A stretch of 64,000 nt of DNA. It comes from Pholis gunnellus. Its lineage: Eukaryota; Chordata; Actinopteri; Perciformes; Pholidae. The translations under genes and the position numbers were made by a program. The stretch is taken from positions 18,037,303 through 18,101,302 of the forward strand of contig OU342814.1 in the NCBI GenBank assembly GCA_910591455.2, given 5' to 3'. The number at the start of each line of letters is the position of its first letter. The first letter of the stretch is position 1. Below the pieces are notes generated by a model. The model saw nothing but the letters and a program-made list of their open reading frames with translations, was not told the origin of the DNA and did not search any database. Shown one piece after another: positions 14,975-27,929 of the stretch.

Positions 14975-15080
14975 GTTTGACATTTTGTAAAACATACTGA
15001 TTTGCCTTCTCCGTTCAAAGGTCTTGTTTCCCCCCTGTTTCCATGCTAAGCTAAGCTAACAGCTTCCTCATTGTACTATA
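14975..15080. repeat. Fish repeat fragment (AGCTAAGCTAAGCTAAC family)
   Basis: TAGTTTGACATTTTGTAAAA, CATACTGATTTGCCTTCTCC and CCATGCTAAGCTAAGCTAAC: the same family as 41225-41580 and 44265-44400, common in percomorph fish. Confidence 0.6.
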
Positions 15081-16689
15081 GCTAAATAAAGTAATGGAAA
15101 TGTATATTAAATAATAAAAAAATGACTGCGCCGGGAGACCGGGTAGAATTTAAAGAAGAAGACTCTGAATTTCCCAAATTAAAGTCATACATTTAAAAGA
15201 ATCAAACACAGCTTCTAACACAGCTAACACTGAAACCAACCGTTGAGAAGACGTTACTCAGAACACACTACGTTACCATATACACACTGAAAACAAAGAA
15301 TAATCTCGCAAAATTGTGAGTATCTTCTCGTACATTTCACTCTGAATATCCACGTTTTTTTCTCATTGTTTACAATCTTTTTATCTTAGAAATACTGAGT
15401 TTCTTCTCTGAATAATACTCCCTCCCCCTGCTCCATAAAAACTATTATTTTTTACCCACAATGGCCCTAATACGCCGTTGTTGTTGTTATGAGAGTGGTA
15501 TTAATCTTATTATTTAACTTTTGGCGAAAGAAAAAGGACAGTTTTTTATAAAATGTAAATAAAATATAAACTTCATCTACCAAACATGTCATACAGAGAC
15601 ATGTGGATGAAAAGATGCTAAAGGGTGAAAACTATGTTTTATTTATCTCTGAGGATCATAAATGAAACATTTCATAGAAATGTTGGTAAAAACTAAATCC
15701 AGGCTGGCCATCATGATGTGCTCAGATGCCTGTTTTAAGGAGTTTGAAGGCACTCAGGAAGAAAAATAAGTTCCCATTACTAAAGCTGAATTTGATAGAA
15801 ATGACCATATATGGGATGTTGTGTCTGGAAAGTTTAGTGAAGAAAACTGCGAAGTCTATCACAAAAGTCATCTTCCAAATTTGGTAATCAGCCATGAGCA
15901 GATGGAAAGCCTCATTATCTTGGATAACTGCTGGTGAATATTTTCAAGTGTCTCTCCGCAGACTCAATGAATGATGAATTTTAAGCAGAGCTTCACAGCA
16001 ATGAAGATGAATTATTCAATGTAGTTTTAAGGAGGTTTGACAGAGAGCCTCAGAGAGAAAGAGAGCGAGGGCTAAACAGAGGTAGCATGTCAAAATGTAC
16101 GCGTGTGTGTGTGTGTGTGCTCTGGAGTAGATCGGTTTTGACATTTCACATGATACATGATGAGAGATGACAGCTCCAGAGAACCGGCTCGTCGTGCTTT
16201 ACTACAGAACTGAACTTAGACTTCTCTGAAGTCCTGCTGCTCTGCGGCGTAGCTCTACATCAATGACGTCAAATCAAAATGTCACAAAAAACATATTTGT
16301 AATCTAAGAATGACATCTTAAATTGAAGGAAAGTATAATATTTGGAAAAGTGAACCTCCAAAAAATATCATTAGCTGTGTTCCTTTAAATATGTTGTTTT
16401 TAATCTCGCTACAAATTAATTAAATTGAAATATCTGCACATTTTGACAGTTGACGGGCAAGATATCATAGCTGGTTATAAAGTGAACTATCTAGTTTTAG
16501 GTAGAGTTCATTTAGTGAGTGTCTGTTTTTATGGTTGTGTTGACTGAGAGGATTAAACTTTTGAGAAATATGTCCAATTTCATGAGAAAAGCTGTGCGTG
16601 CTCAGAACTTTAAAAAGGACTGACCTTACGCTGCACTTCAGAAACAAGTTAGGAGAAAAATGCTGTATTCTGCCTCGAAACCACTCAGA

Positions 16690-16990
16690 TTAAAACTAAT
16701 TCAACTGTGGGCCGGACTGTGACCACGTACCTGCTGGTTTTCCTCACCTCCATATCCCCGGACTCTTACATCCCCAGGACAAATACATACATTCACCTGC
16801 ACAACTCTCTGTAAAAATACGTACCACTTTAATAACAGACTTATTTTATCCTCCTCTTAAATGGTTTGTTTGTTTTCTTTGTCATATTCTATTGTAATTT
16901 TCTATTTTTAAATCACGTCTTCTGTTGCACTGTGTTTATTATCATGCACCAATGTGCAAATAAACTTGGCCAAAAAAGTTTCAGATTCTG
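16690..16990 (+). repeat. LINE-like 3' tail
   Basis: Runs through ACATTCACCTGCACAACTCT and TTTGTCATATTCTATTG to CAATGTGCAAATAAACTTGG and ends in TTCAGATTCTGATTTATC. The ATTCTG-type tail after AATAAACTTGGCC is typical of fish non-LTR retroposon ends. No coding remnant seen. Confidence 0.5.
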
Positions 16991-17452
16991 ATTTATCTAA
17001 TTAATTTCTACTTCACGCTTTCACAAAGGCTGTTGCATTAAAACATTAAAATACGAATCTTCCTACGTATGGGTTTAAGCCAGTAAAGCTGGGGAGTTCT
17101 TTGCTGATTATAGCAATTAACAATCTGGTTCGCTGTGTTTAAATGTTAGTATCATAATATGCTTCAATTTTAACATCAGAACAAAGTAATAATGGTGCGT
17201 GTTTATCTCCGAAGCAGAGTAACCCAGGCTTTGTTATCTCCAGCAAAGACTGTTCTTGCTGCTACTTCATATTAAATGCCGTCAACTCTTACAATGTAGA
17301 ACATTTTTTGTAAAAGAATATTCACTGGAGGGGGGCTGGAGGGTAAGCCTGGTGGGAAAATGTTGCTTCGTTCCTATTTGGAAAAAGTCCCAGCGATGTA
17401 TACGATGAATTCTTTCCATGTGCAAGACTGTCCTTTTTATTTCCCTGCTACA

Positions 17453-17500
17453 GATACATCCTTCATGTAGGATACATCCTTCATGTAGGATGTATCCTTC
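17453..17500. repeat. 18-bp tandem duplication with palindrome
   Basis: GATACATCCTTCATGTAG occurs twice in a row (17453-17470, 17471-17488), followed by GATGTATCCTTC. The second copy plus the tail forms an inverted repeat GATACATCC..GGATGTATC. Confidence 0.85.
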
Positions 17501-20130
17501 GTTAAAGCCTCCTGCTAAAATATAATAACGTGTTTTTGCTTATTTAGAAGTTTTACACCCAGAAAGTGGATTGAGACTGAGAAAAACATCCAATATGAGC
17601 TCCGTTGCCCTTTTCCTCCATGATATCAAAGACATTGTATCGTAATATAAAATACCAGTAATATTGCGCCTGTATCCTTGCATGCAAGTCAGGCCTGAGG
17701 ACAGCAGGCGTGCACACACTGTTGGAGGTAGCGTTGAAATGTGAAAGGGCAATTTCAGAGCTGTCACATTGTCTCACCAAGATAAGTTCCCCATCAGGAA
17801 ACTGCAACAATTTTGAGTTTGTATTCAGCCTGGAACCATTGTTGTTTTTGTGTCAAAGAAAGCAGACGCACCATGGAAACTCTTTTTAAAAGGATATGGA
17901 ATCATTCTTACATCTCCCTTTGTAAGTTTGCCTTGCCGGACGAAACAGACAAAGATTAATCTGACAAAAATAAGCGGAGCCTGTGACTTCAACACATGCT
18001 TTAGGATGTCAGTATTCAGTTAGAAGAATGACACACAACAAACAGATATATTCTGTACATACACTGTTGATTTGGAGATGTTAAGTAATATAGACGATTG
18101 TTCAAGAGGAGCTTGAGCCACTGCAAGTTCAACTACAGGACATTCGACAACACATTCAGTGTATTTATCAACCAGGCTGAAGGCGTAATTTGTGTTGTTG
18201 TTGTGCGAGTGTTTACAAGGTAAGTCTCGTCCCTTCTTAAGGGCGGATCTTACAAATAATACATAGGCTACCATGGAACCTGTGGGGAATATCCCAAAAT
18301 ACCACAGAACTACCAGAGGACCTCACCTTCGGAGGAACATGACAAACCTGTCAACACCATTTCCTTCGTCTTGTTAAACTTGCCGTGCTTTGAGCTAATT
18401 GCCAACGACATGCTGATGTTCAGCCAGTATCATTTTGACCACGTTTACTTCTTAGCTTTGCGTGTTAGCATGCTAACATTTGTTAATTACAATAAAACAC
18501 AAGGTACAGCTGAGGATGATGGGAATGTCATTAGTTCTGCAGGCAATTGGTCGTGAACAAAGGACTGGACAGATACAAAAGAATGGACCTTATGGTGGAG
18601 CTATACAGGAGACGGACAGGCGAGGTCAGGGGATCACAAAAGTCATTACGATACACCGTCTGGGAAAAAATGAATGTCATTACAAAATAGAATGGCAATC
18701 CATCTCTTTCTTGAGATATTTCAGTGGGAACCGAAGTGGTGGCCCGACTGAGATTACAGAACCGCACCAAGATTCATAAAAGATATGTGAAAGTCAAAAT
18801 CTAAATTTGGAGATGGTAAGCAACGACTCAAAGTAGAGAAGATTGCTCGGTTGAGCAACTGCAGTCTCTGTAAGGGTAAGTGGGTGTAGCTTCAAAATCT
18901 CTACGCATAAGAAAAACTGCTGTTTTATAGCAATGTGATGGACAGACGGAGATGCAGGCCTTATACTATCTACCCCTCTCATGAAAAAGGTATAAACTCT
19001 TCACACTCGCCTGGGCAGGCTTCATTTCCATCACTGAGGAAACGTGACTGAGTGCATTACTGAACAGGAGCCTTCCAATGTGACAGATTTGGGGAGAGAC
19101 AGCTCTTGCATCTTTTAACAGCCTTCTAATTTCTTTTTCATGAGGCCGGTTATTTCAGATATTTGCTGAAGGGAGGGAAGACTTAGCTGTACGGTCTGTG
19201 TTTGTCTTGTGTTTATTAAAGGAGCTGTCTTTAACATTGTGAGCATTAATATAGCAGCTATAACTATTGCCCATGTACAGATGTAGTGGAGTAATATCTA
19301 CCCGAGCAGAGAATGAAGTCACGCTCCCTCTGTGTGGGTTGTTATCCGAACTTCTTTTTGCCTTGTGTGTGCTTTTAGTGCACGTCAGTGCATTTAGCTG
19401 CTCTGCACTGCTCTCATAGTCACAGCTGATAACTCCATCCTGTCCAACAGCGTCCTAACGAAAGCACCAGCCCTCTGGTTCCTCCTCAGGTAAACACTGT
19501 TGGCTCTTTCAGCAGTTTGTAGTGTTCGCGCTGTTAGCTGCCAGCTGAGGTTGTACCATGTTGAGACCCGTTGATAGGCAATCGAAATGCTCCCAATCTC
19601 TTATTTTGCACCTTTTCATTTATGTTTAAGTGGACACAAAAGACTCTCTTGTAACCTATTACTTGACTCCTCTTTGATTTTGTTTAGGGACTTGGACTCA
19701 ACCAAGTGAAAATCATTATTTTTCCAGAGTGCAATCCCAGTACACATTCGGCACCTGTAGAACTCCTTTAGATTAAATTTTGTCCAATAACATATAACAA
19801 TGTGGTTCTTTTGTTAGGTGGCACAATGTTGCACTCCCCAGTAGGTGGCAGAATAAACTGCCATGACCCATGTAAGCTTCAATATTTAGAGGAAGTGGCG
19901 GTTGTTGAGTCTGGCCTGTGGTCTAGCATAGTGCTGCCGTAAATCAATCTATGTTTTGTAAAAGCGGAAAGAGAGCGTTTTTCTACACCACCGATGCCGC
20001 TGTGGTCTGAATGGAAACACACATACACACAGAAGAAAGTCAGACACTTGCTGCTGTTGTGAGCTGTAGGTTTATTGGATGTTTTGTGGTATTTAACGTC
20101 TTTCTCCCTCTCTGTATCTCACTGACCCTT

Positions 20131-20131
<1 letters not shown>

Positions 20132-20182
<51 letters not shown>

Positions 20183-20185
20183 ACA
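20132..20185. repeat. (CA)n microsatellite
   Basis: About 54 bases of CA with one interruption near 20178. The Thr-His ORF over it is an artefact. Confidence 0.95.
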
Positions 20186-20983
20186 GCAGTCAAACAAATG
20201 AAAAAGCCCCAGAAGGCTGTCTGCAGAACTTGGCTCGATAAATCACACTAAGACAATGAAAACAGGGTGAAAGATTTAGAGCAGAGATGGTATTATGGTC
20301 TGCAGGTTTAGGTGTGATTGAAAGGACACAGCAGTGTGGCTCTAGGGATGGCAACGTCAGTCTGACAGGTGATCCACCACTTTGGTCCAGAATGACAATA
20401 TCTCAACAACTGTTGGATGGAGCTGTCCCTTAATCTCATTTCCCTCTCTCCATCTCTCAAACACTCACTCACTTTACAAACACAAAAGATTTGCATCTTG
20501 TTTGCAATTTGAAGCCAGGTGCATGTTTGTTTTTAAATGTTAAATCCCTTAGACACGCATGCAGCAGTTTATTAGATGCTTTTTCCTCTGCAGAGAACTC
20601 GCTGCTGCAGGTTTTCAGAGCCATGATGAAGTAAAATAATGCTTCTGTCGCTCTTGATCTTATCATATGCTAATCGGCGCAACACTCCTCAGCGTGTGAA
20701 GAACACAGGATTTAAACCACTTCAGATCCCTTTTAATGAGCCAACGGTGTCAAGGAACATACACATGTTCCATCTTGGCTTCCTTCTCATGACCTTTGCC
20801 ATCATCCTCCCACGGGTTCCTCGCATCTAAATATTGAGTGTGTCAGATGCATAGAGATGACGGATTACCAGACACCAGATAACTATATTAAATACATCCA
20901 TTCCAGTACGGTTTTCACGCTAACTTCAGTTCTTCTAGTTGTTTTTTTTGCAGATTTACTGCTAGATTAAGCTTTCTTAGAAC

Positions 20984-20985
<2 letters not shown>

Positions 20986-21054
<69 letters not shown>
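20986..21054. repeat. (GT)n microsatellite
   Basis: 69 bases of uninterrupted GT. Confidence 0.95.
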
Positions 21055-21055
<1 letters not shown>

Positions 21056-22236
21056 ATGTGAGGGAGAGAGAGAGCAGAGTTTTGGTGCCCCCCTGTGTTA
21101 ACGGTAGGAAAATATAGTTTGAACAGTCGTCACTGCTGAGGCTCAGTGGAGGCGACTCACGCTGCAGATGCACATTGACAGAGAGGAACAATACCAATAA
21201 AAACCTGAGAGCAATAATGACTATTCTTAAGAAAAAAAAAGCAGGACTACATAAGAAATGTATCATAATTTAAATGATCAATCTGTCGCTTGTCAGGAAT
21301 TGGCATTGGTCTCAAATGTATACCTTAACTATCTCAGTGAATTCCTGCAGCGGTGAAAAAAACAAACCCGTTTACACCCTTGCTGTCTGACCTCAGACAA
21401 AATGATTGCCCATTACAAAGAGATTACACGGATGTTTTTGTAATTTGTCTCTGTAGAAGCTTTATTTTACATTTGAACATCTTCTACTGCTTGAAACACA
21501 TCAGGCACAGTCTCAACCTGAGTTCTTGTAGAGTGATCCACAGCCCTGTGCAGCTTGTTTCTACTGAGCAAATTTCATTTAAAACCACCTAGGATGTACA
21601 AAACAGCATTTTCATGTCTGCTTATAAAGGAGAAGAAGATAAAGAAGAAGAAGAAAGTGCTTTGTGTATCCTTCATTGCATATTAACATAAATGTCCACT
21701 AACTCACAGATAACTATCACAGAATAACCCCATGTCTATATAATTCACTGTAAAACCATTATACTGTAAATATGTTGTAAAATACAAAGTATGCATACAT
21801 AATAAAACAACGTAGGCAACAAGAAGGCTAGAGAAGTAAAAATGAGACAAAGATGACTCCTACTCCCATTGCTGAAGTGCTTTGATACTACAGGAGACTG
21901 TTTGTGAGTTTAAATATTATTTACTGGCTTATAACCTGAGGATACAGTTCATCCTGTATGAATAGAGGCCTTCTAAACTTTATTACCCACTTACTGTGGT
22001 TATCCTCTCTCAAACAGACCATATTTTACGATCGTATTGGATTGGGATGGATGGATTTTTATCCTGGAAACGTTTCACGTTGACTTAACTCAATGCAGCA
22101 TTGTGTTTAAATGAATACCGTGTGTTTCGGCGCTGTTGTGCAGCAGGCACGAAATGCATTACGGAGGGTGTATGTGTGTGGAGCTCTCAGCAGTGCATCT
22201 TCTCACCGACTGCAGCCACAGAGCAGCGGTGGCAGC

Positions 22237-22247
22237 GCGCCTGCGCA
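22237..22247. promoter_or_regulatory. NRF1-type binding site
   Basis: GCGCCTGCGCA matches the palindromic NRF1 core GCGC-N-TGCGC common in vertebrate CpG-island promoters. It lies in the CpG-rich patch about 180 bases upstream of the candidate first-exon donor. This is a motif match only. Confidence 0.5.
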
Positions 22248-22420
22248 GTGCATCCAGGGGCTCGGCGGCGTTCGGTGCTGAAGTGGGGCGGATGGCAGAA
22301 AAAACAGCGGCGATGGACATTTCACCGCAGGATTCCCATTTACGATGTCGTTAAATGAGCATCGGGACATCGCGTTCGTGAACCCATCACCCCAGGACAC
22401 TGACAGCCCGACACAAAGGG
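22248..22420 (+). other. rgs19: Candidate first exon of the RGS gene
   Basis: Ends in a strong donor (AAAGGG/GTAAGA, donor at 22421). It contains an ATG at 22345 opening a 25-codon frame, MSLNEHRDIAFVNPSPQ and onward, that runs to the donor in phase 1. Joined to the best acceptor at 28661 this frame is out of register with MRKRQ and would form a 74-codon upstream ORF overlapping the RGS start. Joined to the weaker AG at 28679-28680 it would read in frame and extend the N terminus by 27 residues. The 5' boundary is unknown, and the link to the RGS gene is inferred from position. Confidence 0.45.
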
Positions 22421-22511
22421 GTAAGATGCTGATTATTCTGCGCTAATGCTCCACACGGGCTGGCTAGCTGACGTTAGCACGGCGCTAGCTGCTGCTGCTG
22501 CTCTGCTGCCA

Positions 22512-22543
22512 CCTCCTCCTCCTCCTCCTCCTCCTCCTCCTCC
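22512..22543. repeat. (TCC)n microsatellite
   Basis: About ten CCT/TCC units in the CpG-rich region, within 125 bases of the candidate first-exon donor. Confidence 0.9.
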
Positions 22544-22661
22544 CGCTGCAGAGAGATAGCGGATCTCGGGCTGTTTGCTAAAGCTAGCAAGTAGAAAGTG
22601 GGTGGTGTTTGAATTCTGGAAGAAAAAAAAAAAATTCGGTGCGACAGTCTGCGCTGTGCAG

Positions 22662-22664
<3 letters not shown>

Positions 22665-22704
<40 letters not shown>
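22665..22704. repeat. (TC)n microsatellite
   Basis: 20 uninterrupted TC units beside the promoter-like region. Confidence 0.95.
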
Positions 22705-22708
<4 letters not shown>

Positions 22709-23436
22709 CGGGTTATCACTCCGTGGTGTCAGCTGGGAGGGGGATCTCCCTCTCTCCCACGGCCGGTCGGACCTGCACCGCGGCTGGGCTCAGATGGTTC
22801 GGACAGCTGCAGGGGGTGGGGGCCGTGGGGGGTACCGTGCACAACACCCAGCCCGAGCAGCTAGCCAGCAGAGCTAGTGCACAGAGGGAGAGAGAGCAGG
22901 GTCCGATGAGCTTACTTGTTATCTGGAGATATGCACAGGCCTGCAGGCAGATGCAACAGACCCACTGCTGCGACAGCTCAAGTCCAATGCATCCACCGTC
23001 AACTATCTTCTTACAAAAACTTATTTCGGGGCTTTTTTTTTTGTTCCTCCACTGTCACGCAGTGGAAAGTGCTCCTGTCGTGCACAGCTGAGGGAGCACC
23101 CACTCTGCAGTCTCCCATGGGTGTGTTGAGTCAGAGGAGGATGACCCTGAGGAAGGCCACAGACGCGTTGCTCTGACAATAAAAGTTGCTCTTTATCGTA
23201 CAAGTGTTGCTGGAGTTCAGACCTCATGAGTGGGAAGAGCCCAGGCGATGTCGCCACTTCATCACTTCATCAGCACATTTGAGATTTAAGAAGAGGAAGA
23301 TGACTTCCTGGTTGTTCTCTCAGAGTCAACATGGCTAGAGTGCGTATTTCTTTGATGTGATGTGGAGTCCGGCCGACACCGTCTTCAACAACATGATTTA
23401 CCTTTAATTAGTCTAAACTGTTTTCTGGTTCATGCT

Positions 23437-23760
23437 AGGGCTGCGAATAACGGTTACTTTCATTATTGGGTAATTAGCCGGTTATCACCTGTTTAGGGTG
23501 ATGGATGGGCAAGAGTGAAAAAGCATCATCCCAGATTCAAGGGTGACTTCTTCAAATGTCTTATATTGTCTGAGGAACGGTCCAAAACCCCAAAAGAATG
23601 CCAGTTCTACAGCAGATAGAGTCACACACTTTCACAGTTGAGAAGCTTTAACAACATTTTTGGTTGAGAAATGACTTAAAAGATTACCAAACAACTGCAG
23701 TTTCCGGATCATTTCTCTGTCAATGGCTTAATTGACTTATTTGAGCTCCAGCTCAGCGTG
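23437..23760 (+). repeat. GGGCTGC repeat family, copy 1
   Basis: Starts TAGGGCTGCGAATAACGGTT, later TTGAGAAGCTTTAACAAC, TGAGAAATGACTTAAAAG and TTTCTCTGTCAATGGCTTAA. Matches the common vertebrate/fish repeat beginning AGGGCTGCAACTAACGATTA. Confidence 0.65.
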
Positions 23761-24414
23761 TTACTAAAGAGACTCTGTGGCCATCTTCCTCCTGGGAGCA
23801 TGCAGTTGAAACTCTCACAAGTACAACTCAAGAGCCTTATCTTTGCACATTTCTTCATAGACTTTTAATGTACAAGGGGAAGGTTTGTTTTCCAACTCAT
23901 TGATGCCTCTCTCGGCTAAGGGAATGTTTTTTTTTTTTACGTCTTTTACTTGCTGATTTTCCTCGCTACGTTGCAGCAGACTGGTGATAGCTCGCAACAT
24001 AAAGAGTCCTCCAGTGTTGAGGTCCGACATGTGAACACTTCTGCTGTTATGAGGAAGCAAGTTGTTTGAACAGTGACTCCTGTATGAAAACATGCGGCAT
24101 GAGAGCGACCCAGGAAGCTCCCGTCGCCTTCAGGCTGTTCGTCAGCTTCCGTCAGAGACACAATCCAGCTAACGGCTTCTGACTGTGATTGAGCGTCGGG
24201 GCCGTGACACCGCCGATGAGCTTGATCTTTCTCGTGAGGAGTGTTAAAGCGATGTGACGATGATTGATGATGCATCTGGTTTATTTCCTGATATTTTCCG
24301 TCTTGTTTTGACCGCACCCCGTAGCACATCACAGACATGTATCAGTGCACATGTTGGGGCGATAAGAAAATGCAGTGCAGAAATGCCAAAGACGTGTTTG
24401 AGGTAGTTTAGAAA

Positions 24415-24560
24415 CATTTTAGGGCTTCAACAAATTATTGTTGCCAATGCTGATAACATCTTCAAATATAGGATATTACATTTGTTATGGCAAAAACAGA
24501 AAAGCACCAAATACTCACATTTTGACAAGCGGGAAGCAAAAGCTAATCGTTTCAGGTCTT
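24415..24560 (+). repeat. GGGCTGC repeat family, copy 2 (diverged)
   Basis: TTTTAGGGCTTCAACAAATT, GAAAAGCACCAAATACTCAC and ATTTTGACAAGCGGGAAGC follow the order expected for the family. Strongly diverged. Confidence 0.5.
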
Positions 24561-26037
24561 AAACAAGTGTGACCATGACATAATGTGTCCACCAGAGAGC
24601 ACTGACAAGTTTATTTTTCAACTTTAAAGTAACGTCAAAACAAATTTAAAGGATTCCTATCAAAGATGCTCATGCTATATTGATCAGGGACGGAGTACGA
24701 AGGGAATTTAAAACCAGGTCCTGCTCTCGCTGCAGCATTTGCCAGTGTGCACTTATGTCATTACGTAAGCAGCACATATATTTCCGCACTGTTTGCAACC
24801 AAAAAAATAAAAATGTTGACCGTTTGCCCTGTTTTGCTCTTCAGATGCTGTACCTTCGCTGCTCCCTGCACTCTCAAGTCCACCAATGACCCTTTCACCG
24901 AGATCCCAGGAAGCCTAGGCGGGGGGGACGGCGAGTGAAACAAAAGAGGAGCAAAATAAGGAAGCAAGGAGAGGAAGTGGTTGCATTTCATATCCGCTCT
25001 CGTGTCCCATTCTTGTGCCAGTCCATCAGGGATGGTGAGACCAGTAACCTCTCTTTCCAGCGAGCCAAACAGCCGGTCCGATAGCCACACAGACGCCCAG
25101 ACAGTCCACCAGTCGGTCACTCCGTCGACAAGCCTGCTATCCTCCAGCAACCTATTACCTCACGCCATGACTGCGCTGTCTGACCTGTTTTTAGGAACTC
25201 ACTAATTCATGGTAAGTTTGACTCCTGTCCAGTATGATTGTGATGCTTTGTTGGTGTTCAGCTGATACCCGAAGGAGACATTGGAGCTCCATGAGTACGT
25301 CGCTTGAATGAGACGTTATAATCACCTCTTTGTGTTTTTTAAAGGGTTTCAGATCCAGACAAAGAAGGAAAAAACGTTTGATGAAGAGTTGGTTTAAATA
25401 TCCTCAATGAGGCGCAACATGTCTCCAAAGTACAAATGAGTGTGTTCGTTCTGGTGTGACCAGTTTGTGATTGAGGTTTTGGAGGTTTAAGGTTTTTGCA
25501 GAACAAACAACATTTCTTTCGCGTTGTTATTCCAGCCCAGAGCTTTTATTCTCACAATGCAGCCCAACTTATCAGATCAGAAGAAAGAAGCTCAGTGGCT
25601 GTTTGTATCCCACATATATTTCAGCTATATATGCTATCGGCGTAAGCGATGCTTTTAATGTTGTAACGATTGTGATCAAGATGATACGGAATGTTGCTAA
25701 TAAACCAAACAAAAGGAGAAAATAGAAACGCACCAGGTCCTTTGTATTATTCGATAGGGAGACACAATCTTTTTTTTAGATTTCCACTTCTTGTCAGTGA
25801 GAGGAAGGCAACACGTAAATATCTGTTTAACTGGTAAAACGTGTGAAGAGGCAGGTTTGGGTATAAAATTGATCGACTCGCACGCAGGGTTACAAAGATA
25901 CATCGCTGAATAAACCTCTTTTGCAAAGTCCTCTCAGTTCTGTCTTCCTCATTGGCCAGGAGTCCTGCTCACTGAGAGTATGAATGAATGTTCCACCTAT
26001 AGCTTCCTTAATTGGAAAAAAAACCAACACATTTTGT

Positions 26038-26054
26038 GACGACACAGTGTCGTC
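26038..26054. repeat. Short perfect palindrome
   Basis: GACGACAC-A-GTGTCGTC, 8-bp arms around one base, inside the candidate first RGS intron. No known function was recognised. Confidence 0.7.
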
Positions 26055-27929
26055 GGATTTGGCGGTTTTCTGCCTAATTTGGCTTCTTTTTGCACCGTTT
26101 GGGCGGATTCCACCTAGCGCTCTGCCGAAGGACTCTGTACTCAATGTTCACTGTGCATGGTTCCTGAAACGTGCAAAACAAAACTTAAGGCTATATTCCA
26201 ATAAATCCTCTGAAAGTTAACAACAATTCTACTTTGATGACGACCTGCTGGTGTCCGTGATGTGTGCGAAACGATACGATAAGATGTTTATCCTGCGTGT
26301 AGATGCTCCTGATATTATTTCGGGCTCATCTCTTGGCTAATCTCTTGACGTGATGGTGAAGTAAGGTGGAGGCCTCAAAGTACGCTGGATGATTGGATGA
26401 ACACACAAACAGCCAAGGGGATTATACAAAGTAAGACCAAAGCAATCTGAGGAGTATCACGTAGGTTCAGACGGATGGGTATGAGAGTCAAAATGGAGGA
26501 TTTTGCCTCCTGAAGCAATTTTGAATTATGTCTAAATTAACAAAATGAGAGTCTGACTACTTTACAAAACCTTTTTGCTTTTCTGGCAGATCTTGTAGCT
26601 CTCTCTTTTTTTTTTGGTCATCTCTCTTCTTCTTTTCCTCACATCTGGGTTTATTTGTATTTCCGCTCTATATTTGCATGTCGTGTCAATGCGGCCTCTT
26701 TCTCTCCGGGTTTAGAACAAAGCCGTGCCCTCGCTGTCGTTTGCATCTAGCTGCCTGTTTTTCCACAGATGCTGTCTGGTCGGCTGAATAACTGATGGCC
26801 ACTCCAACAACATTTGCATATCAGGCAGGTCGCCTCAGCCTTAACTGCTATGCACTGTATCATCCTTGTAGTAAATGGCATCTGCGGATGCAGAGTGGAG
26901 GGAACGAGAGCGAGAGATAGAAGGCTCCCCTGTTGGTACTGGAGCGCACTCGTATTTATTTGGATTTTTAAGTGTTTAATGAGGAGTTTAATTTGAGCCA
27001 TGACTTTGCAGGTAAGAGTTTGTGGACTGCAGTTCATTAGTGCTTTTTTCATGTTGCACCGCCTGTTCAAATTAGGCTTAAACGCCCCAGATTGTGGAGT
27101 GAAGTCTGTGATCGTTATTATCTCCTCTATCTGGTAACGGGAGAAGAATTCATTCGATCTTCGTCGTGTTTCCTGGTGTAGATTTTTGGCTGTTATAGTT
27201 ATTGCGTGGTAAAGGTTTCCCCGGCCTATTTAGCGCATTAAAAGCCAGCCAGGTGTTCTCTTCTGCTTGGAGGAAGGTGAAAAGGAGCATTATTAGACTG
27301 TATGTGATTATCTCTGACATTAGAGTAAGTTCTTAAAGAGTGTGGTATTTCTATTTTGAGCAGCCTTAAAGGGTTGTTTGCCTATCGGGGGGGCCGTTGT
27401 GTGATGTTAAAGTGGCTCTTGCACCTGCAAAGCCTCTCTAAAGGCCAGGGGGAGACCCGCAGCGATGACCGGCACAGGATTGTCCACGGTGATGTTAAGT
27501 GAGAACAGACTGGAACTAGTGGGCAGTTCTGTGGTAAAGCAATGGAAAGTCTTGCTGAAGTGTTAAAAAGGGAAAGTTTTTGGTAAACGCTGCTCAGGCT
27601 GTTGAATTTAAGAAGCTATAGTTAGTTATAAGAAATAGTTTGACCGTGCACACATTTTAGTCTTAAAGAACAATACTGGCCCTATTTTGGGACTGTTGCA
27701 CTCAATAACATTATTTTATTCTGTTCAAAGCAATCAGACTCTTTTGACAAAAAACAGTCATTTTACCTCACAGAACACAGGAGTTGCTAGTCTACCGCCG
27801 CCTCCATCGGTTAGTTTGTGTGGTTATTGTGTGACTTTGGTGAATCCAAACTAACCCTTTAAAACACCAAAAGTCACAAAACGTAGATTTCCTCATACAG
27901 TCTTTTTTAGTAATCCCTGTATTCATCCT

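Larger units (their letters stand above)
1..22129. other. Gene-poor intergenic region
   Basis: No ORF in six frames resembles a known protein, and no splice-bounded conserved exon was recognised. Besides the repeats listed separately (3135-3681, 5374-5600, 10740-11090, 13130-13320, 14815-14890, 14975-15080, 16690-16990, 17453-17500, two (CA)n and one (GT)n tracts) it holds a short (AAT)n near 6802-6826, a short (AGC)n near 8308-8327 and AT-rich unique DNA. Part of it could hold distant enhancers or an unrecognised non-coding gene; I see no direct sign of either. Confidence 0.6.
22130..22900 (+). promoter_or_regulatory. CpG-rich promoter-like region
   Basis: Locally GC- and CpG-rich DNA in an otherwise AT-rich setting, with runs such as GCGGTGGCAGCGCGC, TCGGCGGCGTTCGG and, further on, CCACGGCCGGTCGGACC. 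It ends in a good splice donor and later (TCC)n and (CT)n tracts. Position and orientation fit the start of the RGS gene 6 kb upstream of its coding start. No TATA box was seen. Confidence 0.55.

Noticed and set aside
20967..21266. ORF with poly-Thr-His on the minus strand
   Set aside because: Translation of a (GT)n microsatellite; not coding.
22433..22719. Minus-strand ORFs with poly-Arg-Glu, poly-Gly or poly-Glu runs
   Set aside because: Translations of the (TC)n and (TCC)n tracts beside the CpG-rich region.
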